Assembly (NCBI GenBank): GCA_030220185.1
Contig: JASPKZ010002332.1
Coordinates: forward strand, 496,001-560,000
DNA: 64,000 nt
From: Diploptera punctata
Taxonomy: Eukaryota; Arthropoda; Insecta; Blattodea; Blaberidae
Direction: 5' to 3'
Shown here: positions 18,561-29,064 of the stretch, one piece after another
How the letters are laid out: each line of letters begins with the position of its first letter
How positions within the stretch are numbered: the first letter of the stretch is position 1
Program-made: the position numbers and the translations under genes
The notes under the pieces: generated by a model
Told to the model about the DNA's origin: nothing
The model's input: only the letters and a program-made list of their open reading frames with translations
The model's database searches: none

Positions 18561-19000
18561 CATGCGTTGCAAAAATCTGTTTTTATAGATCTTAGAAGTT
18601 GTTGATGGACCAAGATACTCATATCCATGACATTCTCTAAGTCATACATATCTCTTGAATAGTGCCTGCCAAAGAAAGGAGATGGGAAAGAAAGCAAAAA
18701 ATGCTCTTGTAAGAGCAAAAGAAAACTTAAACCACAAAATGCCAAATGATGATGTTTTCTAATGGCGAGATTTGACGCTTAAGTCATTTTCTCTCTGGCT
18801 TCCCAGTACAAGCAAACAAGGTCCTTAGAGTGTTGTGCAGTTGGATTTAAAGCTGGACAGACTAGAAGGTGGTGTTTGTCCATGATCAGGTCCAGGTCTT
18901 TGCATATGACACTATCTGTCGGATTGGAAAACTTGTATTCTGTGTAGGTGGTGAGCCAGACAGTCGTGTCCTGACATCAGTCTACAAAATGCCAAATTTT
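18561..19000 (-). pseudogene. LINE C-terminal fragment with Cys/His tail
   Basis: At about 18770-18985 the minus strand encodes a degraded stretch with MDKHHLLVCPALNP and, further on, DLVCLYWEARE. It resembles the zinc-knuckle-like tail (CPLC...HL..C..L...YW.AR) of Jockey/R1-like non-LTR ORF2 proteins. Related pieces lie at 52210 and 57540. The rest (18561-18770) is unassigned. Confidence 0.5.
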
Positions 19001-19404
19001 CCAGTGGAATTTTGAAAGATTATCAACATCAAAATTCACTAAATTGAAAAAAAAATATGATTAGAGCTAGGAATTTTAGGTGCTGTACCTTAATTTTTTT
19101 TTTGTTATTACAATGTTCATATTAGCTTGCCTTGCAAAGAAAATATTAAATAAATGCCCCTAACTGTGTTTTAGTTGCACCTTTTTTCAACGCTAGCACT
19201 TTTTTTTCAATGGAAGCACTTTTTCAAACCTTTGATATTATACTATCAAATAATTTCTTAATAATACTCCAATGTAGATATATTCCAATTTAATTTTATC
19301 CCCCTTTAGATAAAAACTTAAATAATGTTATTGCAGCATTTTATTCCCAAAATAATGTGTATATATATATATATATTTACATTTATTCAAATATGATTTC
19401 AAGG

Positions 19405-19515
19405 TTATATTAAATTAATGTTGGGAAGTAAACATTATGAGGCATAATCATTAAAATTCATCGGAGAACATATTGTTTAAACAACTCACCTCATAGGATG
19501 AATTTTAATGATTTC
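19405..19515. mobile_element. Small foldback fragment inside the hAT element
   Basis: The terminus TTGGGAAGTAAACATTATGAGG at about 19420 is followed by inverted arms ATCATTAAAATTCATC and GATGAATTTTAATGAT around ACTCACCTCATAG. These are the same end sequences as the Penelope-derived foldbacks. It has no hammerhead core and is probably a deletion derivative. Confidence 0.5.
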
Positions 19516-19742
19516 AAGGGTTCGTAACGATGTGTAGTATCAGTCCACATCACATTACTTCCACTTCAGTGCAGTCCCATTAGGCTATTCCTTTTAAATT
19601 AGTTTGTGCCTCATTGCACCACAGTTATGCAAAAGCTATCATTTAAGCAAGGGAGGTCGTTGAGTGCATGAATAAATGTTTCAGTTCAAAATAATAATTG
19701 ACTAGTGTGGTCTGCTATTTTCGTGAGTTACCAGTATACAGT

Positions 19743-20234
19743 ATGCCGAAACCCATAATGAACTCCTACAAACTACATAATATTGTTAAAGAGTTTGGTG
19801 CAGATGGAATTCAGAGTGACAGATCTGTTATGAGGTGCATTCTTTGTGATATTTCAATAACAATTGATGAAAAAACACCAACGCACTCACGTTATGTGAC
19901 ATATAAGTAGTGCAAAACATGTGAAAAATAAGGAACTTCGAAGCAGTAAAGGTGTAGTGCAACAACAGTTTGTTGTGAGGTGCTGGCTTCTTCAAGTTCA
20001 ATAAATAAAAATGAATTTTTTAATGATACAGCAAAGACATTTGTGGCATGTGGTATTCCTCTTTCCAAGCTTAACCAAATTATGAAAGCGTATTTGGAAA
20101 AATATACTGGGAAGTCTGTCCCAGATGAGGGTACCTTACGAAAATCATACCTTCAACCACTGCATGAAGAAGAATTAAAACAGATCAGGCAAGAAGTATG
20201 TCATGGCTCGTATCCTGGTGCAGTAGTAGCATAA
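19743..20234 (+). pseudogene. hAT-type transposase N-terminal fragments
   Basis: Two frames. The first (19743-19910) begins MPKPIMNSYKLHNIVKEFGA and contains a CILCD Cys pair and a His, a BED-like zinc finger. The second (19980-20234) reads FFNDTAKTFVACGIPLSK, then a KYTGKSVPDEGTLRKSYL stretch. This layout resembles CGGBP1-like and hAT transposase N-termini. A frameshift or stop near 19910 separates them and the protein ends at 20232. Confidence 0.6.
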
Positions 20235-21004
20235 TATGTTTAGTGGCTGAGGACTATAAATGAGACGGGCTTAACATTAAATCAAGGTCAGAATTTAGAT
20301 AATTCTGTAACGGATAGCAAAAACTAAGGAATTAAGGCCAACACATAAAGAAATAAATATATATATAACCTTTATATTCCAGGGTATTTAAAAATACTGC
20401 ATGGACTGCTGGATGGAATTTAAATCCCAGTCTGTGATATTAAATGGATGGTACAGCGCGCATACTAACAAAACATTTTTTTTACGATAAACTATAAGAG
20501 ATATAAGTATAAAATAACTTTTATTTAATTCATAAAGGAGTGTATTATTCAATGAAATGTTTAATTTTTACATACAATAGAGAATTTTATTGTTAAAAGT
20601 TAAAATTTATTTGCGAGGTCTATATTTTTTGGTTTGACTTTATAACTGGTTCAGTTTATGATTTGAAGGTGACTGTACTCTTGCAAGGGGGATTTGATGA
20701 CGTAGTTGGAACACGTGTGCCATGAAAAATCTGCTTTGAAAGCATAAACATCAGTACCCTGCCTTGTTGACGACAGAGTTTTCAGCACATTTTTTTTTTA
20801 TGGCACTCAAACCTTATAACATACCCCTCTAACATTCAATCTTGAATTAGTAACTGTAGACTGTGGTTTGTTTTTAACATATAAAACAATGGCTTCACGT
20901 ATATGGCATCCTGGATTATCAAAATAATGTGAGTACCATATCAGATATTTTTTTTAAAATAAATACTAACAAGATATTTACCATGTTAACTCATTATAAT
21001 TTAA

Positions 21005-21385
21005 ATACAAAATTAGGGGTGAAAAAGACACCACACATGTTTTATTTTTTATGAATACTTGATCTGAAACACAATAGGTTAGAGCCAGAAATAACTTCCT
21101 TGCAACATTTTCTGAATTTTTATAATTTTACAAAGAAATAATGTTATCATGGGAAAAATATGTAAAAATTAGGGGTGAAAAAGGCACCTGATGTGTTTTT
21201 TTTAATTTTTTTTTATGAATACTTGTTCAGAACACAATAGATTAGAGCCACTAATAATTTTTCTTTACAATATTTTCTGAATTATTGTAATTTTATGAAG
21301 AAATAATGTTACCATGGGACAAATATGTCCACTAAGTCCTTTAGGGCTTTACATTTCATGGGACAAATATGTCCCTCAAGTCTTC
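21005..21385. repeat. Tandem duplication, period about 163 bp, two copies
   Basis: Two copies share AAATTAGGGGTGAAAAAG, TTTATGAATACTTG, AACACAATAG.TTAGAGCC and TTTTACAAAGAAATAATGTTA-type sequence. The second is followed by two ATGGGACAAATATGTCC motifs. Non-coding, inside the hAT element. Confidence 0.65.
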
Positions 21386-21869
21386 TAAAGGTTATAGTAA
21401 GAGATAAGTGAAACATAATGAAATTAGAAGTGATTAATGTACAAAGTTTATACAGTGAGTTGATGCAACGTTATCTCAACTAAGAGTTTTCCTTTAGTTT
21501 TATATGAAGTTATATGCTAAGATTAGGCGTATCTAAATCTAAGACAAATACTACTCTATGAATAAGTGTAGACAAGTACGCCGGCTTACGTTCGTCCATG
21601 TTGGAGTCGAGGACGCTCACTGCAACCAGCCATATGGAGGTCAGAGCCATCTCTCCAACCCCTGGCAAGTCTCTCTTTGGAGAGGACACCATCAGTATAT
21701 ATACTTGTGTGTTGCTCTAACGGGAAGGTGTCATAATATGTGCCTGATACGAACAACCCAGATATATGCATTTCTATAAAATAAACTGCCTAAAAACCCT
21801 AATAATTATATCCATCAATATTTGAAGAAAAAGATAAAATATCCTAAGGTACTTTTTATTACTACAATC

Positions 21870-22815
21870 ACTCTATCAATTATGGGCTCAATAAACGATG
21901 TCTTTATGAAGCCTATAAATTTTGGATCATAACATAGGTGAAAATCCACTATATTTCATATTAGATGAAACCACTGATAGTTGAGATATGTTCTAAACAT
22001 TTTAGTAGCACCTAAATGGAAAGCAAGTGAGCCCATGTTGTTGAAAAACCTACTTTCTGAACAAAACAGACAATGCCAGTGTGATGAAAAGTTTCAACAA
22101 TGCATAATTTTTTTGCTGTGGCCTGATGAAATGCAATATGATCCGAGTGTGGCTAGTACTTACAGACCAAGCATCTTACATGTTATTGGCCATTGCTAAC
22201 CTCAAACCTATGTACTCTGATCTAAAACATCTTACCTGTATTGCATATGCATTGTATCGAGTTTGTGAGGCAATAAATGATGAATATTCATATGCAAATT
22301 AATTTTTGTCTTGCATTAAGAGAAATTGCTGAAAAAGGCTCCTGCTAGGATACAAAAATATGTCAAAGTTACCGGACTTCCTCTTCCAATTTCCCTGGGT
22401 AGATGGGGTACTTGACTGAAGGCTGCAGTGTTTATTTGTAACAATTTTAAGGCTATATCCAATTTCTTATATGAAATACCAAATGATTCTTCTTGTAAAA
22501 AAGGCCAGAGAACTAGAAGTAAATAAGAGTTGCAAAATTAACTTCTTATTGTGCATGGTTACTCTTTTTTGATAACTGTGATTACAAGATTGGAGGAGCA
22601 GTGTCTTGAGAAAGATTCACAATGGGCTATTTTGATGGACGTCAAGACAGCACTGGAGGGATTGGAAAACAGAAGCTAGAGCAGAACTTAGCCAAGAAAC
22701 CTGATGTGAAGGACACTTCAACAAACAAAGAATTTTAATTACAGACTGCTAACAAAATACGCCACTTTTTCTGTTGATGTGGAACATTCTTTTTCAACAT
22801 ACAAGTATTTACTTA
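21870..22815 (+). pseudogene. hAT transposase catalytic and C-terminal fragments
   Basis: At about 21955 the degraded frame reads YFILDETTDS, the catalytic-region motif of hAT transposases. Continuing pieces run through LLKNLLSEQN. At about 22760-22815 a piece reads YATFSVDVEHSFSTYK, the C-terminal hAT dimerisation signature. The frame is cut by the Penelope insertion within the STYKYLL codons and resumes at 24950. Many stops make it non-functional. Confidence 0.6.
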
Positions 22816-22895
22816 TTTTAGGAATTCTCACTATGAGGTATATTCATTAAGGTAGAATATTTTTTATCACTCACCTCATATTGTTCTTCTTATTT

Positions 22896-22950
22896 GATTA
22901 TAAACTAGTTTCGGAACATAGTTTCTGTTCCATCCTCAGTATCGTCACGA
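22896..22950 (-). ncRNA. Hammerhead motif, left arm of E4
   Basis: Minus strand: CTGAGGA (22933-22939), extra T, stem II GGAACA-GAAACTA-TGTTCC (perfect 6 bp), GAA, palindrome ACTAGT, then T at the cleavage position. Complete minimal core. Confidence 0.75.
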
Positions 22951-23040
22951 CTGTTGTTCTGTTGTCTTGAAGAGCTGTCCTTCTCTCCTTCCATTGGCTG
23001 ACTGAAAAACCTCGAAACCAGGTCATTCTCACCGGGAAAT

Positions 23041-24184
23041 TCAAAGTTCATTAATTTCTTCTTTTCGCTCTTTTGAATGTAGATCTTTTCCCCAAACAGT
23101 AAGTTCTTTTGGTTTTTCTATTTGTTTTAATAATTTAGCTTCTTTCTCGATAAGATGTTTTTCAGACCATGCATGGGCAGCCACTGCAGATTTTTCTACT
23201 TCCCCTTTTTTGACATTCCTGAGATGTTCTTTCACTCTAGTTTTCAAATTTCTCTTAGTTTTTCCTACGTAGAATTTCTCACATTCTTCACATTTAATTT
23301 GACTATTTAACTCATGCCCCAAATGGGAGTCAATGACCAATCACGTTTCAATGATTTCTGTTTTACAACCAATCAGAATCGTGTTTCACCAAATATTTAT
23401 CAGTGTTATGATTACCATATTAAAGAAAGCTCCTCCTTACAATATTGCGTTCCTTTGGCAATAAATAGTATGATCTGGTTGCAGTGATAAACAAATGAAG
23501 CAGTAGAAGCGTACCTATCGTTTCTCATTTGTTTTCAAACATCGCCGTTTACATTAAATATATAAATATTTTAAAATAACTATAGTTAAATAATGATTTG
23601 TGAGTAAACAGCTTAATTTTATTCGTTAAATAGTCCTAACAAATGCCACTCTTGATTTCCAAATTCTCTAAATAAATTCACTCCTCACTTCGTGAGTCGT
23701 GAATTTATCGATAATTTGGAAATCACTCGTGGCATTACTTATGATAAATCCCTGATTTGTTTTCTTCTTTAATTTTCTCAATCTTATTAGGTCTAATCAG
23801 TCTACTGATGCTGTAGTCATTTTTGGGTGCTAACCTTATGTTGAAATCTTTAAACATTTTTTGAAACTTGTGGTGTTTTAATGGATGATATGTGAATTTC
23901 CTAAATTTTACATTATCTTCTTTAACTTTTAGAAGAGTGCTTTGATTAATAAATTTTTGTCTTTTGAACTTGTTTATTTTTTTGAGTATCATTTTTATTG
24001 CAAAACCATTTTTCGTGGCTACGTTGATTATGTGTTCTTTTTCTTTTTCGTAATTTTCTTTGTTCATTGGTATGTTCACTAATCTATGTGTCAAACTATT
24101 GAAAACTGCTTCTTTGTGAGCTATGTGATTGAAACCAGTTTTCAATAGTTTGACACATAGATTAGTGAACATACCAATGAACAA
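23041..24184 (-). pseudogene. Penelope-like ORF C-terminus, inverted copy
   Basis: Frames 24184-23735 and 23340-23041 encode the C-terminal part of a Penelope protein. They run from a FNSLTHRLVNIPMNKENY region through the linker to a GIY-YIG endonuclease piece (IKCEECEKFYVGKTKRNLKT). The endonuclease is split by the 425-bp insertion. The tail (LTVWGKDLHSKERKEEINEL) contains a frameshift relative to the direct copy. No RT domain is present. The protein would have acted in target-primed integration. Confidence 0.75.
23312..23735. mobile_element. About 425-bp insert in E4 left arm (unclassified)
   Basis: Comparison with the right arm shows foreign sequence between the TTTAATTTGA and TGATAAATCCC segments, with TGA shared at both borders. 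It contains an imperfect inverted repeat near its right end: TGCCACTCTTGATTTCCAAA against TTTGGAAATCACTCGTGGCA, around ACTTCGTGAGT. It is probably a small non-autonomous DNA element. I cannot assign its class. Confidence 0.55.
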
Positions 24185-24790
24185 AGAAAATTACGAAAAA
24201 GAAAAAGAACACATAATCAACGTAGCCACGAAAAATGGTTTTGCAATAAAAATGATACTCAAAAAAATAAACAAGTTCAAAAGACAAAAATTTATTAATC
24301 AAAGCACTCTTCTAAAAGTTAAAGAAGATAATGTAAAATTTAGGAAATTCACATATCATCCATTAAAACACCACAAGTTTCAAAAAATGTTTAAAGATTT
24401 CAACATAAGGTTAGCACCCAAAAATGACTACAGCATCAGTAGACTGATTAAACCTAATAAGATTGAGAAAATTAAAGAAGAAAACAAATCAGGGATTTAT
24501 CAAATTAAATGTGAAGAATGTGAGAAATTCTACATAGGAAAAACTAAGAGAAATTTGAAAACTAGAGTGAAAGAACATCTCAGGAATGTCAAAAAAGGGA
24601 AGTAGAAAAATCTGCAGTGGCTGCCCATGCATGGTCTGAAAAACATCTTATCGAGAAAGAAGCTAAATTATTAAAACAAATAGAAAAACCAAAAGAACTT
24701 ACTGTTTGGGAAAAGATCTACATTCAAGCGAAAAGAAGAAATTAATGAACTTTGAATTTCCCGGTGAGAATGACCTGGTTTCGAGGTTTT
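24129..24790 (+). pseudogene. Penelope-like ORF C-terminus with GIY-YIG endonuclease, direct copy
   Basis: The frame at 24129-24605 covers the connector region (HPLKHHKFQKMFKDFNIRL) and the GIY-YIG core (SGIYQIKCEECEKFYIGKTK, then RNLKTRVKEH). A 1-base shift near 24600 moves it to a frame reading VEKSAVAAHAWSEKHLIEKE and then LTVWEKIYIQ. A further shift after about 24740 leads to a tail through MNFEFPG and DDTEDGTETMFRN. It stops with TAG inside the hammerhead palindrome ACTAGT. The zinc-binding CxxC (CEEC) typical of Penelope endonucleases is present. RT is absent. Confidence 0.8.
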
Positions 24791-24844
24791 TCAGTCAGCC
24801 AATGGAAGGAGAGAAGGACAGCTCTTCAAGATGACAGAACAACA

Positions 24845-24900
24845 GTCGTGACGATACTGAGGATGGAACAGAAACTATGTTCCGAAACTAGTTTATAATC
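24845..24900 (+). ncRNA. Hammerhead motif, right arm of E4
   Basis: CTGAGGA (24857-24863), extra T, GGAACA-GAAACTA-TGTTCC, GAA, ACTAGT, T (24884-24893). Stem I is weak (ATA/TAT). The motif overlaps the end of the Penelope reading frame. Confidence 0.75.
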
Positions 24901-24965
24901 AAATAAGAAGAACAATATGAGGTGAGTGATAAAAAATATTCTACCTTAATACAAGTATTTACTTA

Positions 24966-25059
24966 GTAACCGAAGGTGCAGCCTCACTGAAAAAACAAAA
25001 AAAAAACATTGAGTTGTTAAATAATATCTGCTTTAAAAGTTTTCTGGACTTGTCTTATG
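24966..25059 (+). pseudogene. hAT C-terminal segment resumed after E4
   Basis: The frame continues from the target duplication as LLSNRRCSLTEK and on to IELLNNICFKSF, the hAT dimerisation region, then meets the SINE. Confidence 0.5.
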
Positions 25060-25240
25060 TCCATCCATCCATAGTAATTCTGCCCGAGAGCAGGTCTTTC
25101 ACTACAATCATAGCATTTTCATGTTATGCTTTGCAGCTTTACTAGGGAATTGTAGGTGTGGTAGCTTCCCGTTGCTTTCCACACCAGTGAAGGAGGATGA
25201 TGATAATAATAAGGATGATGATGAAGATGATGGCCATATA
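25060..25240 (-). repeat. SINE-A copy 3 (5'-truncated, minus strand)
   Basis: Begins with the inverted tail CCATCCATCCATAG. It continues with the CTGCCC..AGCAGGTCTTTCAC block and the TTCCCGTTGCTTTCCACACC block, to an ATGATGATG run. The tRNA head is missing. Confidence 0.75.
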
Positions 25241-25400
25241 GACTTCTTAATATAAGACAACATGAGTGAATTTTGTGTCGTTAGTTACTTGTAATTGGTT
25301 TTGATACTCTTTCATGATTATTCACATTCTTTTATTAAAAAAGTTGTACCTTTTTTGCACCTTTTTCACCAAAATTTTGCACCTAAAATTCCTAGCTCTG

Positions 25401-25756
25401 ACCTTGTTATATAAAGATATTGATATCCTAATTGTGAATGAGCAAAATGTAACTGCCGAAAATATTAAATATTTCACTGTACCGGGCTACATCATTCAAG
25501 CATTATATAAAAAACAAGTAGATAGCAAGTGGGATCCTTGTTGCAGTAAAGAACATGATATTGAAGTTTAAAATGGTAAAAGAAATGAGCAGTAAGAGAT
25601 ATATCGAAATAGTGGAATTAAAACTGTGGAAAAAGAAAAAAAATCGACCACATATGGAATTTATAGTCCTCCAAATAATAAATATTTAAATCTGGATAAT
25701 CTAAACATAATAGTAAGAATGATTCTAATAGGAGACTTTAATGCTGAATCACCACT
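25401..25756 (+). pseudogene. Non-LTR retrotransposon endonuclease fragment
   Basis: The degraded frame reads DIDILIVNEQNVTAENIKYF, TVPGYIIQAL, then IYSPPNN and LIGDFNAESP. These are landmarks of the apurinic-like endonuclease domain of non-LTR ORF2 proteins. A foldback terminus (ACTATGAGGT) interrupts it at about 25757. Confidence 0.6.
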
Positions 25757-26089
25757 ATGAGGTTATAAATGTAAAAATTATCCAGGGAAAGGTCCTGCAC
25801 CATAGCTGAGTGGTTAAGGCAGGAAGCTTTGGCACAGAGCTACGGGACGTGCGCTGGTTCGAGTCTCCAAGGAGGAAGAAATTTTCTCATGGTATTTTGG
25901 CCAGTATGGGACCAGTATCCACCCAGCATTGTGAGGCATTTGGGTAGCTACAATAAGTAGCGGCTCCTGGTTGAGAAAACCCAATATAACAGCTGGGGGA
26001 CTTGACATGCTAACCACATGTCACCCCTACACTGACTGGATGATCATCTACCTCTGTGATTGACACATGTGGATGTGAGGTTTAATTTG
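25757..26089 (+). repeat. Foldback terminus followed by SINE-C copy 2
   Basis: ACTATGAGGTTATAAATG at 25753 marks a Penelope-derived terminus. From about 25794 to 26085 a SINE-C copy follows (TGAGTGGTTAAGGC head, GGTTCGAGTCTCC B box, GATTGACACATGTGGATG). The 3' end of the SINE is truncated against the next LINE. Confidence 0.65.
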
Positions 26090-26091
26090 AT

Positions 26092-27023
26092 TTGTTAAAT
26101 AAGAAAGTTAAATGTTTAAACATCCAATCAGAGTTTAGTTTGCATTCATTTAAGAATATGAAGTTATGCAGGGATGAAAGAATTATTCAATTAAGAATCA
26201 AAACTTTCAGAGGATATTTAAGTATTATTGGATTATATGCTCCAGTAGAAGGTGCAGAAGATGAAAATATAAAATTCTATAAAAAACTACAACGTATTAT
26301 GGATAAAATACCTAAATCAGATTATTTATTACTTATGGGAGATTTAAATGCACGAATTGGCAACATCAAAAGAGGAACATACATAGACACACATGGAGAA
26401 AAAACACTAAATAAAAATAGAGAAAGATTAACTGATTTTGCTACGTATAATCATTTAAAAGTTATGAATAGTCACTTCAAACACATTGACAGTCATAAAT
26501 ATACCTGGGAAGCAAGAGGACAACGGTCAATAATAGATTATGTGATAGCAAATAAGAAATTAGCAGATATTATACTAGACACGAGAGTATTCCGAGGTTT
26601 TGAAATTGAATCAGACCACCATCTGCTAATTGCTCCAGCACGATTTCCTCCGAGATGGTATAAGAAGAAATCATTTATAACACAACCCACATACACCTAC
26701 AAGGTGCAACTATTTAATGATCCTAGTATCCGCTGGCTTTACCAGAAGAGGTTATCAAACTATAGAACACTATAGAAGAAGAATGGACCAATCTAAAATA
26801 TATGTTAAACACAGCAGCCAACGAAAGTATAGGAAGAAAGAAGAGATGGACAAGAAGACATGGCTTACGGAAGTGGGATGAAAACCTTGCCAGAATTATT
26901 AATGATAAACAAGAAGCATATCGAAAATATCCATCAACTAGAACACTTGCTGATGAAATAGATTACAAACAGAAAAGAGCAATAGCAAAAAGAGAAGTTA
27001 GAAGATATCACAGAGAAAATTGA
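26092..27023 (+). pseudogene. LINE endonuclease domain and linker
   Basis: Frames 26092-26775 and 26802-27023. Landmarks: IGLYAPVEGAED, LLMGDLNARIG (metal-binding Asp and Asn), SHKYTWEARGQRSIIDYVIA, and SDHHLLIA (catalytic SDH). These correspond to the AP-like endonuclease that nicks target DNA. A stop at about 26773 splits it from the linker (RRHGLRKWDENLARIINDKQ). Confidence 0.7.
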
Positions 27024-27137
27024 ATAATTTTGTTACCCAATTGGAAACGGACATTACAAGACCAAATCCAAAAACATATAAAATACTAAGGCAATTAAAT
27101 GGAGAGCTACATGAAAGAGTTAAACTAAATACAATTC

Positions 27138-27326
27138 TTAATAGTGAGTGGAGAACATATTTTAATCGACTCACCTCATACATTTTCAAACATCTTTGAT
27201 ACCGACGGTTTCAGACAATATCAAAGAAGTTTGAAAATGTATGAGGTGAGTCGATTAAAATATATTCTCCACTCACTATTAATGATATAACCTCATAATG
27301 TTTACTTCCCGATATTAATTTAAATA
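27138..27326. mobile_element. Short Penelope-derived foldback E5 (189 bp)
   Basis: Flanked by TAAATACAATTC (27126-27137, 27327-27338) inside the LINE linker. The arms mirror AGTGAGTGGAGAACATATTT and TTAATCGACTCACCTCATAC around GATACCGACGGTTTCAGACA. This is a partial hammerhead 3' half (GAAACCGTCGGTA on the minus strand) with no CTGA box. The same end sequence closes the element at 60398-60858. Confidence 0.8.
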
Positions 27327-27448
27327 TAAATACAATTCCTTTAGAAAATTGGATAGAATATTTTCAAAAGTTGTGGCTGCAAAAAAACAAAAATTTAAAT
27401 CTCGTAACTTCTAACAATAATTACATAGATGCTTTTACTTTAGATGAA

Positions 27449-27652
27449 TTGGCACTATGGCCCTGGGGTCGACTCAGCCTCTAACGGAAATGAGTACCAG
27501 ATGCTTGTTCTGGGGTAAAGGCGACCGTCACGCAGGGCTGACAACCCGGCTGACATCAAGTGCCGATTGTCTAGAAAAAGTGGGAGCCTTAACCTCCTGC
27601 TACCCCAAGGGCCTCCTGAGGCCTGTAGTGGGACTACTTTACTTTACTTACT
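27449..27652 (+). repeat. SINE-B copy 2, inserted in the LINE
   Basis: Near-identical to 1134-1335. It interrupts the LINE frame between AFTLDEL and the NNKTPGEDGIN reverse transcriptase motif. Confidence 0.75.
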
Positions 27653-29035
27653 CGTCCACTGTAAAAATAACAAAACACCAGGCGAAGATGGCATTAACCT
27701 GGAATTATTTAAGTATGCCAGCTCTGCCTTTAATGAAAGATTTCTCAATTTTTTAAATAGAATTTATAATGAGGGCCCTCTACCAAAAAGCTGGGCAACA
27801 AGCTGTTGTAATCCCACTCACACAAAAAAGGAGATATAAATAACTGTGATAACTTCAGAGGAATAAGCCTTTTGGACTCAGGCTACAAAATCTACACCAA
27901 GTTGCCCAAATCAAAATTAGCTGATTATTATGACAAGGTATTAGATGAAGCGCAAAATGGATTCCGAAAAGGAAGATCCTGTACAGATGGATATTTCACT
28001 ATTAAAATTATAATAGAAAAACACAGAGAGTTTAATATTGAAACACACATGGCGTTTATTGACTTGAAGAAGGCATTTGACAAAGTAAATAGAAACAAAT
28101 TATTAGAAATCCTCAAATATGATGGAATCCCAGACCAACTGATAAAAGCTATATATGATATTTATAAGGATAATTATATCCAAGTTAAGATTGAAAATAA
28201 AATCTCGGAATGCAGACCAATTAATCAAGGAGTTAGACAAGGATGAGGTCTTTCACCAATGCTCTTCATAATATACATGAACTCAATTATTAAAGAATGG
28301 AGACTACAACCACATGGCAGTATACCACTTAATATATTATATAATTTAGACACCCTATTATTTGCAGATGACATTGTGTTTATAGCGAATTCAGAAGATG
28401 ACCTACAACGTTCAGTCCACTCTTTTCACCAAATTGCAATAAACTACAACATGGAAATCTCAACAGAAAAATCTAAAGTCATGGCTTTCCTAGGAAAAGA
28501 CCCAGTTCGCAGTAAAATTGTTATTAATAATAAAATATTAGAACAAACCAACACATTTAACTATCTCAGATACCAAGTTACATACGAAGAAGAAAAAGAT
28601 TTTAGTCAAAAAATTATAAAATTTAACAGAGTAACAGGAATTATAAATAATATTTTCAAGCCAAACACAGTACAGCAACACACACGAATTAGAATTTATA
28701 AAACACTGGCCAGACCCATATTATGTTACGGCAGTGAGGCCTGGACAATTCGCAGTGTAGATGAACAAAGACTAACTGCGGCAGAAATTAAATTTATAAG
28801 ACGTACTGCGGGCTATTCAAGGACAGACCATAAAAGGAATTCTGAGATTCCCAAAGAATTACACACAGAATCAGTCAAGGAATATGTACAAAAATACAGA
28901 CACAACTGGAAATCTCATGTACGAAGAATGAGCAGAACAAGAATACCATGTCAGATCTTAAATTACCAGCCATCAGGCAAGAGATCTTTGGGCAGACCCT
29001 TCAAACGTTGGATTGAGACCGTAACAGACCACTAG
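27653..29035 (+). pseudogene. LINE reverse transcriptase domain
   Basis: Motifs in order: KNNKTPGEDGINLELF, NGFRKGRSCTDGYFT, FIDLKKAFDKVNR (motif A), NQGVRQG followed by a stop where the family has Cys, LLFADDIVFIA (motif C), and ISTEKSKVMAF. The C-terminal region has LARPILCYGSEAWT and SLGRPFKRWIE. At least two frame changes and one TGA (28243-28245) disable it. Confidence 0.75.
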
Positions 29036-29064
29036 GTCTATCACATGAAAGGAGGAAGAAGAAG

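Larger units (their letters stand above)
22816..24948 (+). mobile_element. Penelope-like element E4, inverted pair of 3' ends (2133 bp)
   Basis: Flanked by a 17-bp duplication, ATACAAGTATTTACTTA (22799-22815, 24949-24965), within the hAT C-terminal region. The left half is inverted and the right half direct. Both encode the same Penelope C-terminal region with a GIY-YIG endonuclease, and both end in a hammerhead. The palindrome centre is near 24130. The left (inverted 5') half runs past the 3' end of the direct copy by about 30 bp. It also contains a 425-bp foreign insert (23312-23735). Confidence 0.85.
19062..25400 (+). mobile_element. Decayed hAT-like transposon with nested insertions
   Basis: Terminal inverted repeats AGAGCTAGGAATTTTAGGTGC are found at 19063 and, inverted, at about 25379-25399. 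Between them lie hAT transposase fragments in the right order: a BED-finger-like N-terminus (19743), a DETTDS motif region (about 21965) and a C-terminal dimerisation piece (about 22760-22815 and 24950-25040). All carry stops and shifts. A Penelope-like pair (22816-24948) and a SINE-A copy (25060-25240) are nested inside. I could not match an 8-bp target duplication. Confidence 0.65.
26090..29064 (+). mobile_element. RTE-like non-LTR retrotransposon, broken
   Basis: Endonuclease, linker and reverse transcriptase regions appear in order on the plus strand over about 3 kb, ending with the GAAGAAGAAG tail. The frame is broken by in-frame stops (26772, 27021, 28243), a foldback insertion with a 12-bp duplication (27138-27326) and a SINE-B copy (27449-27652). 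The 3' end is shared with tails at 18500-18560, 42630-42850 and 55128-55195. Class is judged from the single EN-RT ORF layout. Confidence 0.75.

Noticed and set aside
21510..21779. Overlapping ORFs on both strands near 21.6 kb
   Set aside because: No recognisable domain. They lie inside a decayed hAT element after a tandem duplication.
22799..24965. Assembly artefact explaining the large E4 palindrome
   Set aside because: A 17-bp target duplication borders it, the two arms differ by substitutions and a 425-bp insert, and several similar palindromes have independent duplications. A biological insertion is the better explanation.
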